Below, piece by piece: positions 42,022 to 50,516 of a stretch of 64,000 nt of DNA. The position numbers and the translations under genes are program-made. Numbering within the stretch: position 1 is the first letter of the stretch; every line of letters begins with the position of its first letter. The notes under the pieces are model-generated. The model saw only the letters and a list, made by a program, of their open reading frames with translations. It had not been told where the DNA came from and did no database searches. Source of the stretch: Acidiferrobacter thiooxydans (lineage in GTDB: Bacteria > Pseudomonadota > Gammaproteobacteria > Acidiferrobacterales > Acidiferrobacteraceae); contig NZ_PSYR01000001.1 of assembly GCF_003333315.1 (NCBI RefSeq), positions 1 through 64,000 on the forward strand, written 5' to 3'.

Positions 42022-43410
42022 CTAAGCCGCCTTCCGCCGGACCACCCCGCTGGCCAAAGGACAGAGTAGACCAATGAAATAAAGAAACTGCTCAAGCGTG
42101 TAGTTCTGCATGTCATTGTCCATAGCCATTCTTATGCCGAAAGAAAGTATGATAAGCAGCCAAAATCGAGCATAAAACGCGCCATGCCCGGAGAAGTTAT
42201 GTATCGCCAATTTGCCCATCGAGAAAAACCACGCCACCCATAAAGCGAGACCGGGGATCCCGGTACCGATGCCGATCGTAATCAGCGAGTTGTTAAGGCC
42301 CGTATCGCCCACCAGACTTCCGTACTTAAGCCTAAGCGCGTGACCGAACGCCGAGCGCCCAAAGCCGACCCCGAGAGGGTGAGCGGCAATCGCACGCAGC
42401 CCCTCCTTGATCCACGCTATTCTCAGATAGTTCGATGCGCTGACGATTTGGCCATTGGGGAGATGCGGTAACGGGAAAATCCGTCCGTTCAACCACGCTA
42501 GGTGCTGTTTCGTGTCAAGCGCGATCGGGATCGTCGCCCATAAACTACTCCATCGCGGATCGAGTACGACATCTAGAGCGCTCGCCCCTATTATCACAAT
42601 CAGGCTGACGGACGCCACAAAAAGTGCCCGCCCCGGCGCTGTCCGTGAGTACTTCCGGTAGCCGATAAACCCCACGAACAGCATAAAGATGCCGACATCA
42701 AAAAGCTCGTTACGCATCGCCTCGAAATAGATACTCAGCAAACAAGCGCCAAGAAGGCCCCATAAGGCTCCTTGTGCTAGGCGAAGAGCCCGCTGCCCCT
42801 CCATGCGTAAGCTCAGTTCAGCAATTAGGGCGCTTAGAAGAAAGTTGGTGAGATAGCTCGCCTTTCCGGGGCCGGCAGTCAAGCCCCCCAGTCGCGCCAT
42901 GTGTGTCCAATCGCCGCCGTGGAGCAGCATCCAAAGCCCTTGGACATCGACCGCAAGGACCTGGATGCTGAGGATGCCAAGCAAGCCGATGACCGCCGCC
43001 GGCCCCAGGCGGTCACCGGCTTGCTTGGCGGTCAATGCCCCTAGCGCCAGAGCGACAGCTGCGCTAAACCATTGCCCGGTGATTTCGGAAAGGCTCCAGT
43101 GCGGAAACGGAGAAATAAAGAACGCTACGACCAGGATCCAGAGGGTGAAGAGCATATAAAGGCTTGTGATCGCCCTTGCGGGCCCGGCCACGAGCTCGCC
43201 CAATCGCGTCCACTGGGTCCTGGGTATAAGGACGCTCAAAAGAATCACCATTAAAATATTCCGAAGCGCGATCGAGTGAGGCAGTGGCCATACGAGCGCC
43301 AGACAGCAGGTCAAACCAAGGATAAGGAGCATTCTCTTGTCAGCGACCGGCACGGCGTCGCACGGCGCGCCCTCTTGAAGCTGCGCCCCTAACTTCCTAA
43401 ACATAATCAT
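42022..43410 (-). CDS. O-antigen ligase-family membrane protein (WaaL-like)
   Basis: A 462-residue polytopic membrane protein, about 11-12 predicted TM segments, with a large periplasmic loop before the C-terminus. The loop carries H-P-L-G-V-G-F-G-R-S-A-F-G-H, matching the Wzy_C/O-antigen-ligase H-(N/P)-x-x-L..G pattern. It transfers O-polysaccharide from undecaprenyl diphosphate to lipid A core. Wzy polymerases have a similar fold, so WaaL versus Wzy is not certain, but the core-LPS context favours a ligase. Confidence 0.8.
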   Translation of the reverse strand: MIMFRKLGAQLQEGAPCDAVPVADKRMLLILGLTCCLALVWPLPHSIALRNILMVILLSVLIPRTQWTRLGELVAGPARAITSLYMLFTLWILVVAFFISPFPHWSLSEITGQWFSAAVALALGALTAKQAGDRLGPAAVIGLLGILSIQVLAVDVQGLWMLLHGGDWTHMARLGGLTAGPGKASYLTNFLLSALIAELSLRMEGQRALRLAQGALWGLLGACLLSIYFEAMRNELFDVGIFMLFVGFIGYRKYSRTAPGRALFVASVSLIVIIGASALDVVLDPRWSSLWATIPIALDTKQHLAWLNGRIFPLPHLPNGQIVSASNYLRIAWIKEGLRAIAAHPLGVGFGRSAFGHALRLKYGSLVGDTGLNNSLITIGIGTGIPGLALWVAWFFSMGKLAIHNFSGHGAFYARFWLLIILSFGIRMAMDNDMQNYTLEQFLYFIGLLCPLASGVVRRKAA

Positions 43411-43606
43411 CTACGGTTGACCTCCTTCCTCATGCCGACGATGTTGGCCATAGCCCGGCGGCAGGCCGAGCCTTGCCCGGATCCGTTCGCCACGCCCCTA
43501 TTTTCGCAGTCCCACTGGGCCCGAGTAACCCACGGCCCCTTCCCCTGAAGCGCTCGCGCCTTCCGATCGAGCGCGCATAAGCCAAGATTTGTCTGCGGCA
43601 TCACTA

Positions 43607-44598
43607 CTAATATCCGATCCCCTGATCGCCAACGGCTCGTGGTAGCTCGAGAAACGCCCCTAAAACCTTGTCCACGGTGATTTCCGGAACGCTCGCCGCG
43701 CCCACGATCCGATGCACCCCCCCCAAGGTCGCCAATCATTGATGAATCTATTGCAATAGAGGCCGAGCACCGGGACCCGCAGGGCCGCTGCCAAATGGCA
43801 GTGCCCACCGTCACAGGCGATGAGATTCGAGGATGCGGCCAACACGGCCATAAGGTCGGCGACCATATCCGTCCGAAAAAACGTGACTGGGAGGCCGACG
43901 AGCTCTTTGCTTAGCGTTGCTGCCCGGTCATCGTCCCCGGGGTGCCCTGGCTGCGATTTCGGGCCGGGAGACCAGAGCACCACGAACCGTCCGCCAAGCG
44001 CCACCGCTTTTTGCAAAAATTCGAGGTATCGTTCGAGCGGCCAACGCTTTTCCGGGCTCCGCGCGCTCAGATGAATAGCGGTGGGAGCCGGGCCTGCCGG
44101 GCTCCGTTCCAACAGCGCCCGCGTGCGGGCCACAGCCGTCGGGTCGGGATAGACGCAAGGCGCGGCAGGTTGCGGATATAGCCCTATCCCGTTTAGCACC
44201 GACAGGGTCCGGACCACTTCATGCCCGGTGTCCGGGTCATGGCATCGCGTCAAATAATGCCGACATCCAGCGAGATAACCCAACACCTTATCTTTGCGTC
44301 GCGTTGATCGGCTCGCTTGGATGACACACTCGAAGCGTTCTTTGCGTAATCTCGAAAGCGCCGCCATGTTTTCCGCAAGTCGAGCCCGAAGGTTCTGGCC
44401 GGGCCGCTTTTCCTCATGGCTTGGCAGGGCATAAACGGCGTCGATGAGCGGATTGCCATCCAGCACTGCCCGATTATATGTATTGACGAGGGCGCACAGG
44501 CGGGCGTCCGGGAAGCGCGTCTTCAGAACCGCGAAGAGTGGCGTGGTGCATACTAAGTCACCAATGTTGTCGCGCCGGATCACAAGGAAGCTTCGCAT
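43607..44598 (-). pseudogene. GT9 heptosyltransferase-like enzyme, frameshifted at a C8/G8 tract
   Basis: GT9-family enzyme with N-terminal V-I-R-R-D-N-I-G-D-L-V-C-T-T-P and donor motif A-C-D-G-G-H-C-H-L-A-A-A-L. The main frame runs to 43660 with an unrelated tail after W-R-P-W-G-G. Adding one C in the plus-strand run 43717-43724 continues as V-H-R-I-V-G-A-A-S-V-P-E-I and V-D-K-V-L-G-A-F-L-E-L to a stop at 43607, the normal GT9 ending. The tract is in coding sequence of an LPS gene, the classic setting for slipped-strand phase variation. It is a close paralogue of the enzyme at 45987-46979. Confidence 0.82.
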
Positions 44599-44616
44599 AT
44601 CAGCCGCGTTATCCGT

Positions 44617-45756
44617 TCAGGGGCCAACGCACGCACGCGCTGCCTGATCCAGCACTTTCTGTGCCGCATCGAGAACGAGCCCCGGCGTCAAGTCGCGCAT
44701 GCAGCGCCTGTCGTTTATGCATTCGTCGGCGCCTCTCATGCAGCGCCGAAGCCCCGCGAGGACGCCACGCCGCCTAAGGTACCATGGCTGATCGCGACAG
44801 CTGATGTCGGGCACTAAGAGCGCCTGGTAGGCCATGCCCTGCCAAAATCGCCCGGGATCGTAAAAGGCGGGGTCACACTGGCCAAACAGAACAACGGTTG
44901 GTGTTCGAGTGAGCTTTGCGAGGTGCGCTATCCCGGTGTCCGGGACGATAAGAAGTCGCGCCTCAGCCAACAGGTTCCAGAGGTCTGCAAGGCCCAATGT
45001 GCCCCGGTACTGGACATGTCGCTTTTCCGGATCGACGGCCTCGGCAATATGCCCTTGGCCTGGTCCCGTTGTCAGGATGACCGTAAGGCCGCGCCGCGTC
45101 AGCCAGTCGGCGATCGCGCGCCATCTGTCGGGCTCCCAGTCGCGAACAGGCGAGCTGGCTGCGAGATGCAACACCGCGAAAGAACCATCGTGTGTCAAGG
45201 GTTGGCCGAGGGGGGGCGCCGGCCAATCGGCTGGATCGTAGACCGCCGATCCGTCCCCGCCTGCCAGGCGTGCCCACATGTCGCTCACGGGCTCGATCTT
45301 TGGCGGATAAGGGACTAGCTCATCGACGGGCAAGCGGTAGTGCCACTTGTCGCCTTCAAATCCCCGAACCCACCGCGCCCCCGCCGCGCGCGCAAGCCAC
45401 GCCTGGCGATTCTCGAACGGAACCACCGCAAGGTCATAGGGGCCGCTGTCTCTGAGCGCAAAGAAGGTGGTGGGATCGCGCCGGTCGTAGGGGATGGCGG
45501 TGAGGCCATAAGGATGCTTGGCGTACAAAGGCGCGTAGGCTGGGGGGATTGTCAGAACAATCGAGGCGCCCGGATAAAGTTTGCGCAAATTCGCGATTAA
45601 TGGCGTCAACAATATCACGTCGCCAAGGCCTTCGTAATAAAGGCTTACCAGAATCCGATTGACCCGGTGTGGGGAGGCGCGCCGCGCCAAGAATTGCGTG
45701 GCTGCAAAAGCGCCGATGATTAGCCGCGTTGGTGTCTTGCTATTTCGCTTGCTCAT
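44617..45756 (-). CDS. GT9 heptosyltransferase-like enzyme with Cys-rich tail
   Basis: A 379-residue GT9 protein: Y-E-G-L-G-D-V-I-L-L-T-P (acceptor side) and V-P-D-T-G-I-A-H-L-A-K-L (donor side). The last 85 residues hold several Cys (C-R-D, R-R-C-M-R-G, E-C-I-N-D-R-R-C-M), possibly a metal-binding or disulfide-rich extension. The closest relative in the window is the gene at 50517-51635, which shares the long middle segment W-L-A-R-A-x-G-A-R-W-V-R-G. Start codon at 45756. Confidence 0.85.
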   Translation of the reverse strand: MSKRNSKTPTRLIIGAFAATQFLARRASPHRVNRILVSLYYEGLGDVILLTPLIANLRKLYPGASIVLTIPPAYAPLYAKHPYGLTAIPYDRRDPTTFFALRDSGPYDLAVVPFENRQAWLARAAGARWVRGFEGDKWHYRLPVDELVPYPPKIEPVSDMWARLAGGDGSAVYDPADWPAPPLGQPLTHDGSFAVLHLAASSPVRDWEPDRWRAIADWLTRRGLTVILTTGPGQGHIAEAVDPEKRHVQYRGTLGLADLWNLLAEARLLIVPDTGIAHLAKLTRTPTVVLFGQCDPAFYDPGRFWQGMAYQALLVPDISCRDQPWYLRRRGVLAGLRRCMRGADECINDRRCMRDLTPGLVLDAAQKVLDQAARACVGP

Positions 45757-45986
45757 TGTCGATCGCTGCTACCCGGTCGCTTTTGGCAAGCAACGCCTCC
45801 ACTCCCCTTTCAAGACCAAGGCCCATACGCCCCGCGAATTCGCCACATGCCCCACCGGCCGCGTCGGCGCCCGCGGAAAGCGAACGCGATCGCCCGCGGC
45901 CCAACTGTTTGGCTGCGAATAGTGTCGGGGTGTGAGCACCGCACCAGGGTAGCAGAAATCAACGGTGGCTGCAGGGCTCGCGTAGC

Positions 45987-46979
45987 CTACCGCCATAGGC
46001 GCTCGAGCACGGCGTCGACCGGTATGGCATCCACGCGCTTGCCGTGGAGGACGACATGGCCCGCGCCCCAGGGGCGCCACTGAATAACCTTGTGATTGCA
46101 ATACAGGCCGACCACCGGTGTTCCCACGGCGGCCGCGATATGGACATGGCCCCCATCGGACCCCACGAGCACGCGGACGGCGCTAAGGCCCGCCGCGAGA
46201 CTCAAGAGATCCCTTGTGGGGTAGCCCAATGCCGGCAGGTCCCGGCATCGGTCGAGCAGTTCGCGGGCGCGCGCGTCATCTCCCGGGTGCTCGGCGCGCG
46301 ACGCCTCGCCGGGGGACCAGAACACCACGAACCGATGACCGCGGCCCGCGCCCTCGCGGATCAGGGCCGCGAAATGGCCCAGGGGCCAGCGGTTCTCGTC
46401 TTCTCGGGCACTGATGTGAAGGCCTATGGCCTGTTCATAGCCATGGGCCGCCAAGGTTTCGCGGGCGTCCGTGACCGCCTGCGGGGCCAGCACCAGATGC
46501 GGTGCGGGCGCCGGGCCGGGAATATCCAGCGTGCGCAACAGCCCGTAGACCCTCTCGACCTCGTGAAGCGGCCGGTTCGTGCCCTGGTCCAGGATCTGCT
46601 CGGAGATGCCGGCAAGTCGGGTCAGGGCGCGCATCTCGGAGCGTGGGCGGCTGCCGGCATGCAGGACCGTCCGATAGCGCTCTTTGCGCAGCCCGGCGAC
46701 AAGCCCAAGCCTGTCACGCACGAGCGCTCGCATCCCTCCATCCGGTCTGTGCTTGGACTTGGTATAGACATGTACGCGATCGATGTGGGGGTTTCCGTCG
46801 AGCAGCGGGGCGTTGTAGGAGTTGACGAGCGCGCCGATGTGGGCATTGGGGTAGCGGCGCCGGATCCCCTCGAATACGGGCAGAGTGCATACGAGGTCGC
46901 CGATATTATCCCGACGGACGACGAGAATGCGCGGCGCCTCGCGCGTCGGTCGGGGGGCGGGGTCCGGTGGCAAAGACAT
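45987..46979 (-). CDS. GT9 heptosyltransferase-like enzyme
   Basis: A 330-residue GT9 protein from ATG 46979 (the frame extends 77 further codons upstream without protein character). N-terminal V-V-R-R-D-N-I-G-D-L-V-C-T-L-P and donor motif G-S-D-G-G-H-V-H-I-A-A-A-V are shared with the gene at 43607-44598; the two are evident duplicates flanking the 44617 gene. It probably adds heptose or a related sugar to LPS core. Confidence 0.85.
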   Translation of the reverse strand: MSLPPDPAPRPTREAPRILVVRRDNIGDLVCTLPVFEGIRRRYPNAHIGALVNSYNAPLLDGNPHIDRVHVYTKSKHRPDGGMRALVRDRLGLVAGLRKERYRTVLHAGSRPRSEMRALTRLAGISEQILDQGTNRPLHEVERVYGLLRTLDIPGPAPAPHLVLAPQAVTDARETLAAHGYEQAIGLHISAREDENRWPLGHFAALIREGAGRGHRFVVFWSPGEASRAEHPGDDARARELLDRCRDLPALGYPTRDLLSLAAGLSAVRVLVGSDGGHVHIAAAVGTPVVGLYCNHKVIQWRPWGAGHVVLHGKRVDAIPVDAVLERLWR

Positions 46980-47238
46980 CCCGATAGTGTATCGGAATCG
47001 CGGGCGCTCGTGCGCACATTTCCGAAAGACCGATGCAATCATCCTATAGAAACCCGACCACGATGGATCGCGTCGCCCAACCCGGATGCCCGGGCCACAA
47101 CCCTTGCGTTGCGGGACGGCTAGCGCTCCTATGGCAATGACGACGCAGCCGCACCGAAGGACGGGCTTGCCCGCGCCGGCCTCGTCTCCCCGAGGAATCT
47201 CTAAAGCCACGCTTACTGGCGGTGATATCCTTAATTCT

Positions 47239-47267
47239 TTGAGGCGCGGACTGGGCAGGACTATAAT
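47239..47267 (+). promoter_or_regulatory. Sigma-70-type promoter for the DUF6036 toxin-antitoxin module
   Basis: TTGAGG (47239-47244), a 17-base spacer and a perfect TATAAT (47262-47267). It points into the leader ORF and antitoxin on the plus strand. Confidence 0.65.
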
Positions 47268-47306
47268 CGCCCCAGGGGCCGTGACTCGTTAAAGGAGGAT
47301 GCGGGA

Positions 47307-47375
47307 ATGGAGCGGCTTATGCCGTTGCGCGCCCCACCCCGACCCAAAGGCCGGGGCTTCCCGCGCGACCGATGA
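47307..47375 (+). CDS. Putative 22-residue leader peptide of the toxin-antitoxin module
   Basis: ATG 47307 has a strong Shine-Dalgarno (AGGAGG, 47293-47298, 8-base spacing). The 22-codon frame is basic and proline-rich and ends in a TGA that overlaps the ATG of the next gene (ATGA at 47372-47375). The antitoxin has no other good ribosome-binding site, so its translation may depend on this leader. Alternatively it could be the true N-terminus separated by a frameshift. Confidence 0.4.
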   Translation: MERLMPLRAPPRPKGRGFPRDR

Positions 47376-47725
47376 ATCCCGTGACGGCGCCAAGGCCCAC
47401 CCCCGTTCGCACCCACGCACAAATTGACCACTTCAACCTACGGTTGCATGAGGAGGTGGCGAAGTGTGTGCGCGCCAATCCCGCCATGCTGGATCGGGCC
47501 CGCGCGAACATCGCCCGCTGGAAACAGCAGCCGGGATGGAGCGGGCCACGCGATCTGGATGTTTGGTCCGCAATCCTCGCGGGGCCGCTGGAGGGCGTCC
47601 TGTCGGCGATGGTGGCGCGCACGGAAGAGGGGGATCGCCTGCGCCAGAGTTCGCCATTCTGCGGCATTATCACCCAGGCTCGCCGGATGGAGATTTTTCG
47701 GGAGATTTACCGGCGTGAATCGTGA
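47372..47725 (+). CDS. Predicted antitoxin-like partner of a DUF6036 nucleotidyltransferase
   Basis: A 117-residue helical protein with a basic N-terminus and the pattern R-A-R-A-N-I-A-R-W followed by A-I-L-A-G-P-L-E-G-V-L and L-R-Q-S-S-P-F-C-G-I-I. This layout is typical of small proteins encoded just before DUF6036-type nucleotidyltransferases and presumed to be their antitoxins. It overlaps the next gene by 11 bases. Function is inferred from context. Confidence 0.6.
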   Translation: MNPVTAPRPTPVRTHAQIDHFNLRLHEEVAKCVRANPAMLDRARANIARWKQQPGWSGPRDLDVWSAILAGPLEGVLSAMVARTEEGDRLRQSSPFCGIITQARRMEIFREIYRRES

Positions 47726-48282
47726 AAGCCTCGAACATATCCTGCGAGCCGCGTCGGCTATTACAAAACAAGATCGGTTTCTGATTAGCGGATCCCAATC
47801 CATCATCGGCGTGGTCAGTGAGCCGCCGGGGGTATTGGGGCCTCCATGGAGGCAGATATCGTGGCGCTCGATGCTCCCGATCTCACCGACCTCGTTGAGG
47901 GGGCGATTGGAGAGCGGTCCATGTTCCATGAAACCTTCGGGTATTATGCGCAGGCCGTTGGATTGGATACCGCCATTTTGCCCGACGGCTGGGTAAGCAA
48001 CTGAAGTCCATCCAGAGCCCGGCCAGCAGCGCAGTAGGGCCCGCCCTCGATCCCGCAGATCTGGCCGTCGCTAAACTGGCGGCTGGACGCGAAAAGGACC
48101 GACCGTTTGTTGCGGCTCTTTTTGCCTACCGGTTCGCGGATCCCGCTGTCGTGCGCGCGCGCATCCAAGAGGTTCCCGCGGCACGACTTATGGCTTATGG
48201 GCCCACCGTATCCGTTCTCGAAGGCGGGCTTGTACGGATCATGTCGTCTGTCCAGAACCACGGGCGAAATGGCGGACCATGA
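47715..48282 (+). pseudogene. DUF6036-type nucleotidyltransferase (putative toxin), frameshifted twice
   Basis: GTG 47715 opens N-R-E-S-L-E-H-I-L-R-A-A-S-A-I and I-S-G-S-Q-S-I-I-G, the nucleotidyltransferase GSQ(S/A)I motif. Frame two carries M-E-A-D-I-V-A-L-D and F-H-E-T-F-G-Y-Y-A-Q-A-V-G, and frame three L-D-P-A-D-L-A-V-A-K-L-A-A-G-R-E-K-D ending at 48282. One extra G at 47837-47840 and one at 47991-47993 restore a single protein, so it may be intact in reality. The family is related to MNT-type antitoxin/toxin nucleotidyltransferases. Confidence 0.7.
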
Positions 48283-48691
48283 TTGGGGGAACGGAAACGC
48301 GGTCGGATCCGGTGCGCCGGCACCGTTGAGAAAGTCCGCACGCCCTCCATCGGCGCACGGATCTTGGCGCTGCTCCGGGTCCGGAGCCGACCCAGACCGT
48401 TTTGCCGACAGGCCCTGCCCGGATTGGCCGACTCGTCTTGGGCCCGCACGCCTTTGGGTGAGCCAACGCGGAAGATCCTCCGTCGATAGCCCGGCAACCG
48501 CCACGGTCTTGGCGGCAGGGGCGGCATGAGGGACCAAGGCCCGTCGCCTCGAAGGATGGCCATTGACCCGCAGTCTGGTCTGAAGCCCCCGGGGTGGGCG
48601 TCGTGCGCACAGACCCGCCGAAGGGGGGGTGCCCAATGTCCCTTACGGCGGCCCGGCCTTGCTATGATGCCCGGACTTTACGGGAGGGTTT
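48283..48691. other. 410 bases with no gene seen
   Basis: Several overlapping frames on both strands, all GC-biased and without family features. The last 30 bases contain the asnB ribosome-binding region (GGGAGGGTTT just before the ATG). Confidence 0.4.
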
Positions 48692-50509
48692 ATGTGCGGG
48701 ATCGGGGGTTTTGTCGGTAGGCGCGTCGTCGACCCGGGGCAGTGGGGGGCGATGCTCGGGGCCCTGAAGACCCGCGGCCCCGATGCCCAAAAGGCCGTGA
48801 TGTGGGACGGGTCTTTTCGGGAGACGGACGGCGCAGGTACGGCCGGCCTTTTGCATGCGCGCCTTAGTATCCGCGATCCGCGCCCCGAGGCCGATCAGCC
48901 CATGGCCAATGCTCGCCGGGATATCTGGATCTGCTTCAATGGCGAGGTCTACGGCTACGAGGCCGACCGCGCTGAATTGATACGCCAAGGCTACGCCTTT
49001 CGCACCACGAGCGACACGGAGTTCATTCTCTACGCCTACGAGGCCTGGGGAGATGCCTTCATCGAGCGGCTGCGCGGCATGTTCGCGCTCGTCATCCTCG
49101 ACCTCCGTTCCAAACGGCTCTTCGCCGCGCGTGACAGGTTGGGCCTAAAGCCCCTGCTCTACTACGCTGACGGCGGGGACTTCGCGTTCGCCTCCACCCT
49201 GCGCGCCTTGGTTCCCTATCTCGGGGGCCAGGCCCGCATCGCCCCCGAGGCCGTCGATGCCTATCTCGCCCACCGGTATATCCCGGCCCCGCAGACTTTG
49301 GTGCGGGGCATCAAACGCCTGGCCAACGGCACTAGCCTCGTGTGGGAGTTCGGGGAAGGACGTCCGCCCGAGCTGCGCCGGTATTGGCAGCCTCATCCTG
49401 CGCCCGGCGACTTCCGGGAGACGCTCGATAAGGCCGTGGCTCTGCGCACCGCCTCCGACCGGCCTGTGGGGATCTTTCTGAGTGGCGGCATCGACTCCGC
49501 GGTGGTGGCGTCGAGCCTTGTGCGCCAGGGCTATACGAACATTACCGCCTTTACCGCAACCTTCCCCGGGACCGCTTACGACGAGGGGCCGCAGGCGGCG
49601 CGCATGGCCAAGGCCCTGGGGCTCGCCCATAGGGCGATACCCGTGGAGCCGCGTCTCGCTGACGACTTCGACCGCATCGTCGCCGATCTCGACGAGCCGT
49701 TCGCCGATCCCAGTGCCTTGCCGCTTTGGTATCTCGCGCGGGCCGCAAGCGCGGAGGTCAAGGTGGTGCTGGGCGGCGATGGGGGCGATGAGTTGTTCGC
49801 CGGCTACAAGCGCTATCGCCAGCACCTGCGCAGCCGCTGGCGCGGCTCTGCCACGATCTCGCTTGCCTATGATGGCCTGCCGTGGGAAAAGCCGGCGCGC
49901 TGGCGTGAGGAGCTGGGATTGACCTGGCAGGAGGCCTATGTGCTGCGCTTCTCGGGGCTGTCGCCGGCCGTGCGCCGCTACCTGCAGCCCGATCTCCCTG
50001 GGGCCCCCGCCGTGCATTGGCGGGATTTCCCCTCGGACCAAAGGGGTCTCGCCGCCCTGCTGGCCATCGACTTCGCCAATTACCTGCCGGAGTACATCCT
50101 GCGCAAGGGCGACCTATGCACCATGGCGCATGGGCTTGAGCTGCGTGCCCCCCTTCTCGACCACCGATTCGTGGATCTCGTGACCGGCCTGCCCGCAAAC
50201 CGGCGCTTCACGCGTCCCGCCAAGGCCCCCTTGGTCGAGACCTGCCAAGTCTGCCGCGACGAGGGCCTGTTGACCGCCAAGAAGCGCGGCTTCTCGCCAC
50301 CCCTGAACCGTTGGCTGCGCGAAGACCTCTTTGCGCGGCTCCCGGACCTTGGGGCGCGGTTGGGGGCTGCGACCGACGGCCAGCTCCGGGCGCAACGCGT
50401 CGATACCTTGGTCGCGGCCTACATCGCTGGCCTCGACAAGCTCGCCGAGCCGGTCTACCAGTTGCTCGTGCTGGATGTCACCCTGCGCTCGCTTGGCCTC
50501 GCGACTTGA
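48692..50509 (+). CDS. asnB: Asparagine synthase (glutamine-hydrolysing)
   Basis: A 605-residue class II amidotransferase. Cys2 in M-C-G-I-G-G-F is the glutaminase nucleophile, with R-T-T-S-D-T-E and R-D-R-L-G-L-K-P in the N-terminal domain. The synthetase domain has the PP-loop L-S-G-G-I-D-S-A and G-G-D-G-G-D-E-L-F-A-G-Y. It could make asparagine or, as in several O-antigen and capsule loci, amidate a sugar carboxyl. The surrounding LPS genes support the latter, but that is inference. It is the only plus-strand gene of size inside the minus-strand LPS block. Confidence 0.9.
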   Translation: MCGIGGFVGRRVVDPGQWGAMLGALKTRGPDAQKAVMWDGSFRETDGAGTAGLLHARLSIRDPRPEADQPMANARRDIWICFNGEVYGYEADRAELIRQGYAFRTTSDTEFILYAYEAWGDAFIERLRGMFALVILDLRSKRLFAARDRLGLKPLLYYADGGDFAFASTLRALVPYLGGQARIAPEAVDAYLAHRYIPAPQTLVRGIKRLANGTSLVWEFGEGRPPELRRYWQPHPAPGDFRETLDKAVALRTASDRPVGIFLSGGIDSAVVASSLVRQGYTNITAFTATFPGTAYDEGPQAARMAKALGLAHRAIPVEPRLADDFDRIVADLDEPFADPSALPLWYLARAASAEVKVVLGGDGGDELFAGYKRYRQHLRSRWRGSATISLAYDGLPWEKPARWREELGLTWQEAYVLRFSGLSPAVRRYLQPDLPGAPAVHWRDFPSDQRGLAALLAIDFANYLPEYILRKGDLCTMAHGLELRAPLLDHRFVDLVTGLPANRRFTRPAKAPLVETCQVCRDEGLLTAKKRGFSPPLNRWLREDLFARLPDLGARLGAATDGQLRAQRVDTLVAAYIAGLDKLAEPVYQLLVLDVTLRSLGLAT

Positions 50510-50516
50510 TGGTCGG

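Noticed and set aside
47944-48636. 230-codon minus-strand frame opposite the DUF6036 gene
   Set aside because: Arg/Pro-rich shadow of sequence that codes on the plus strand; no family features.
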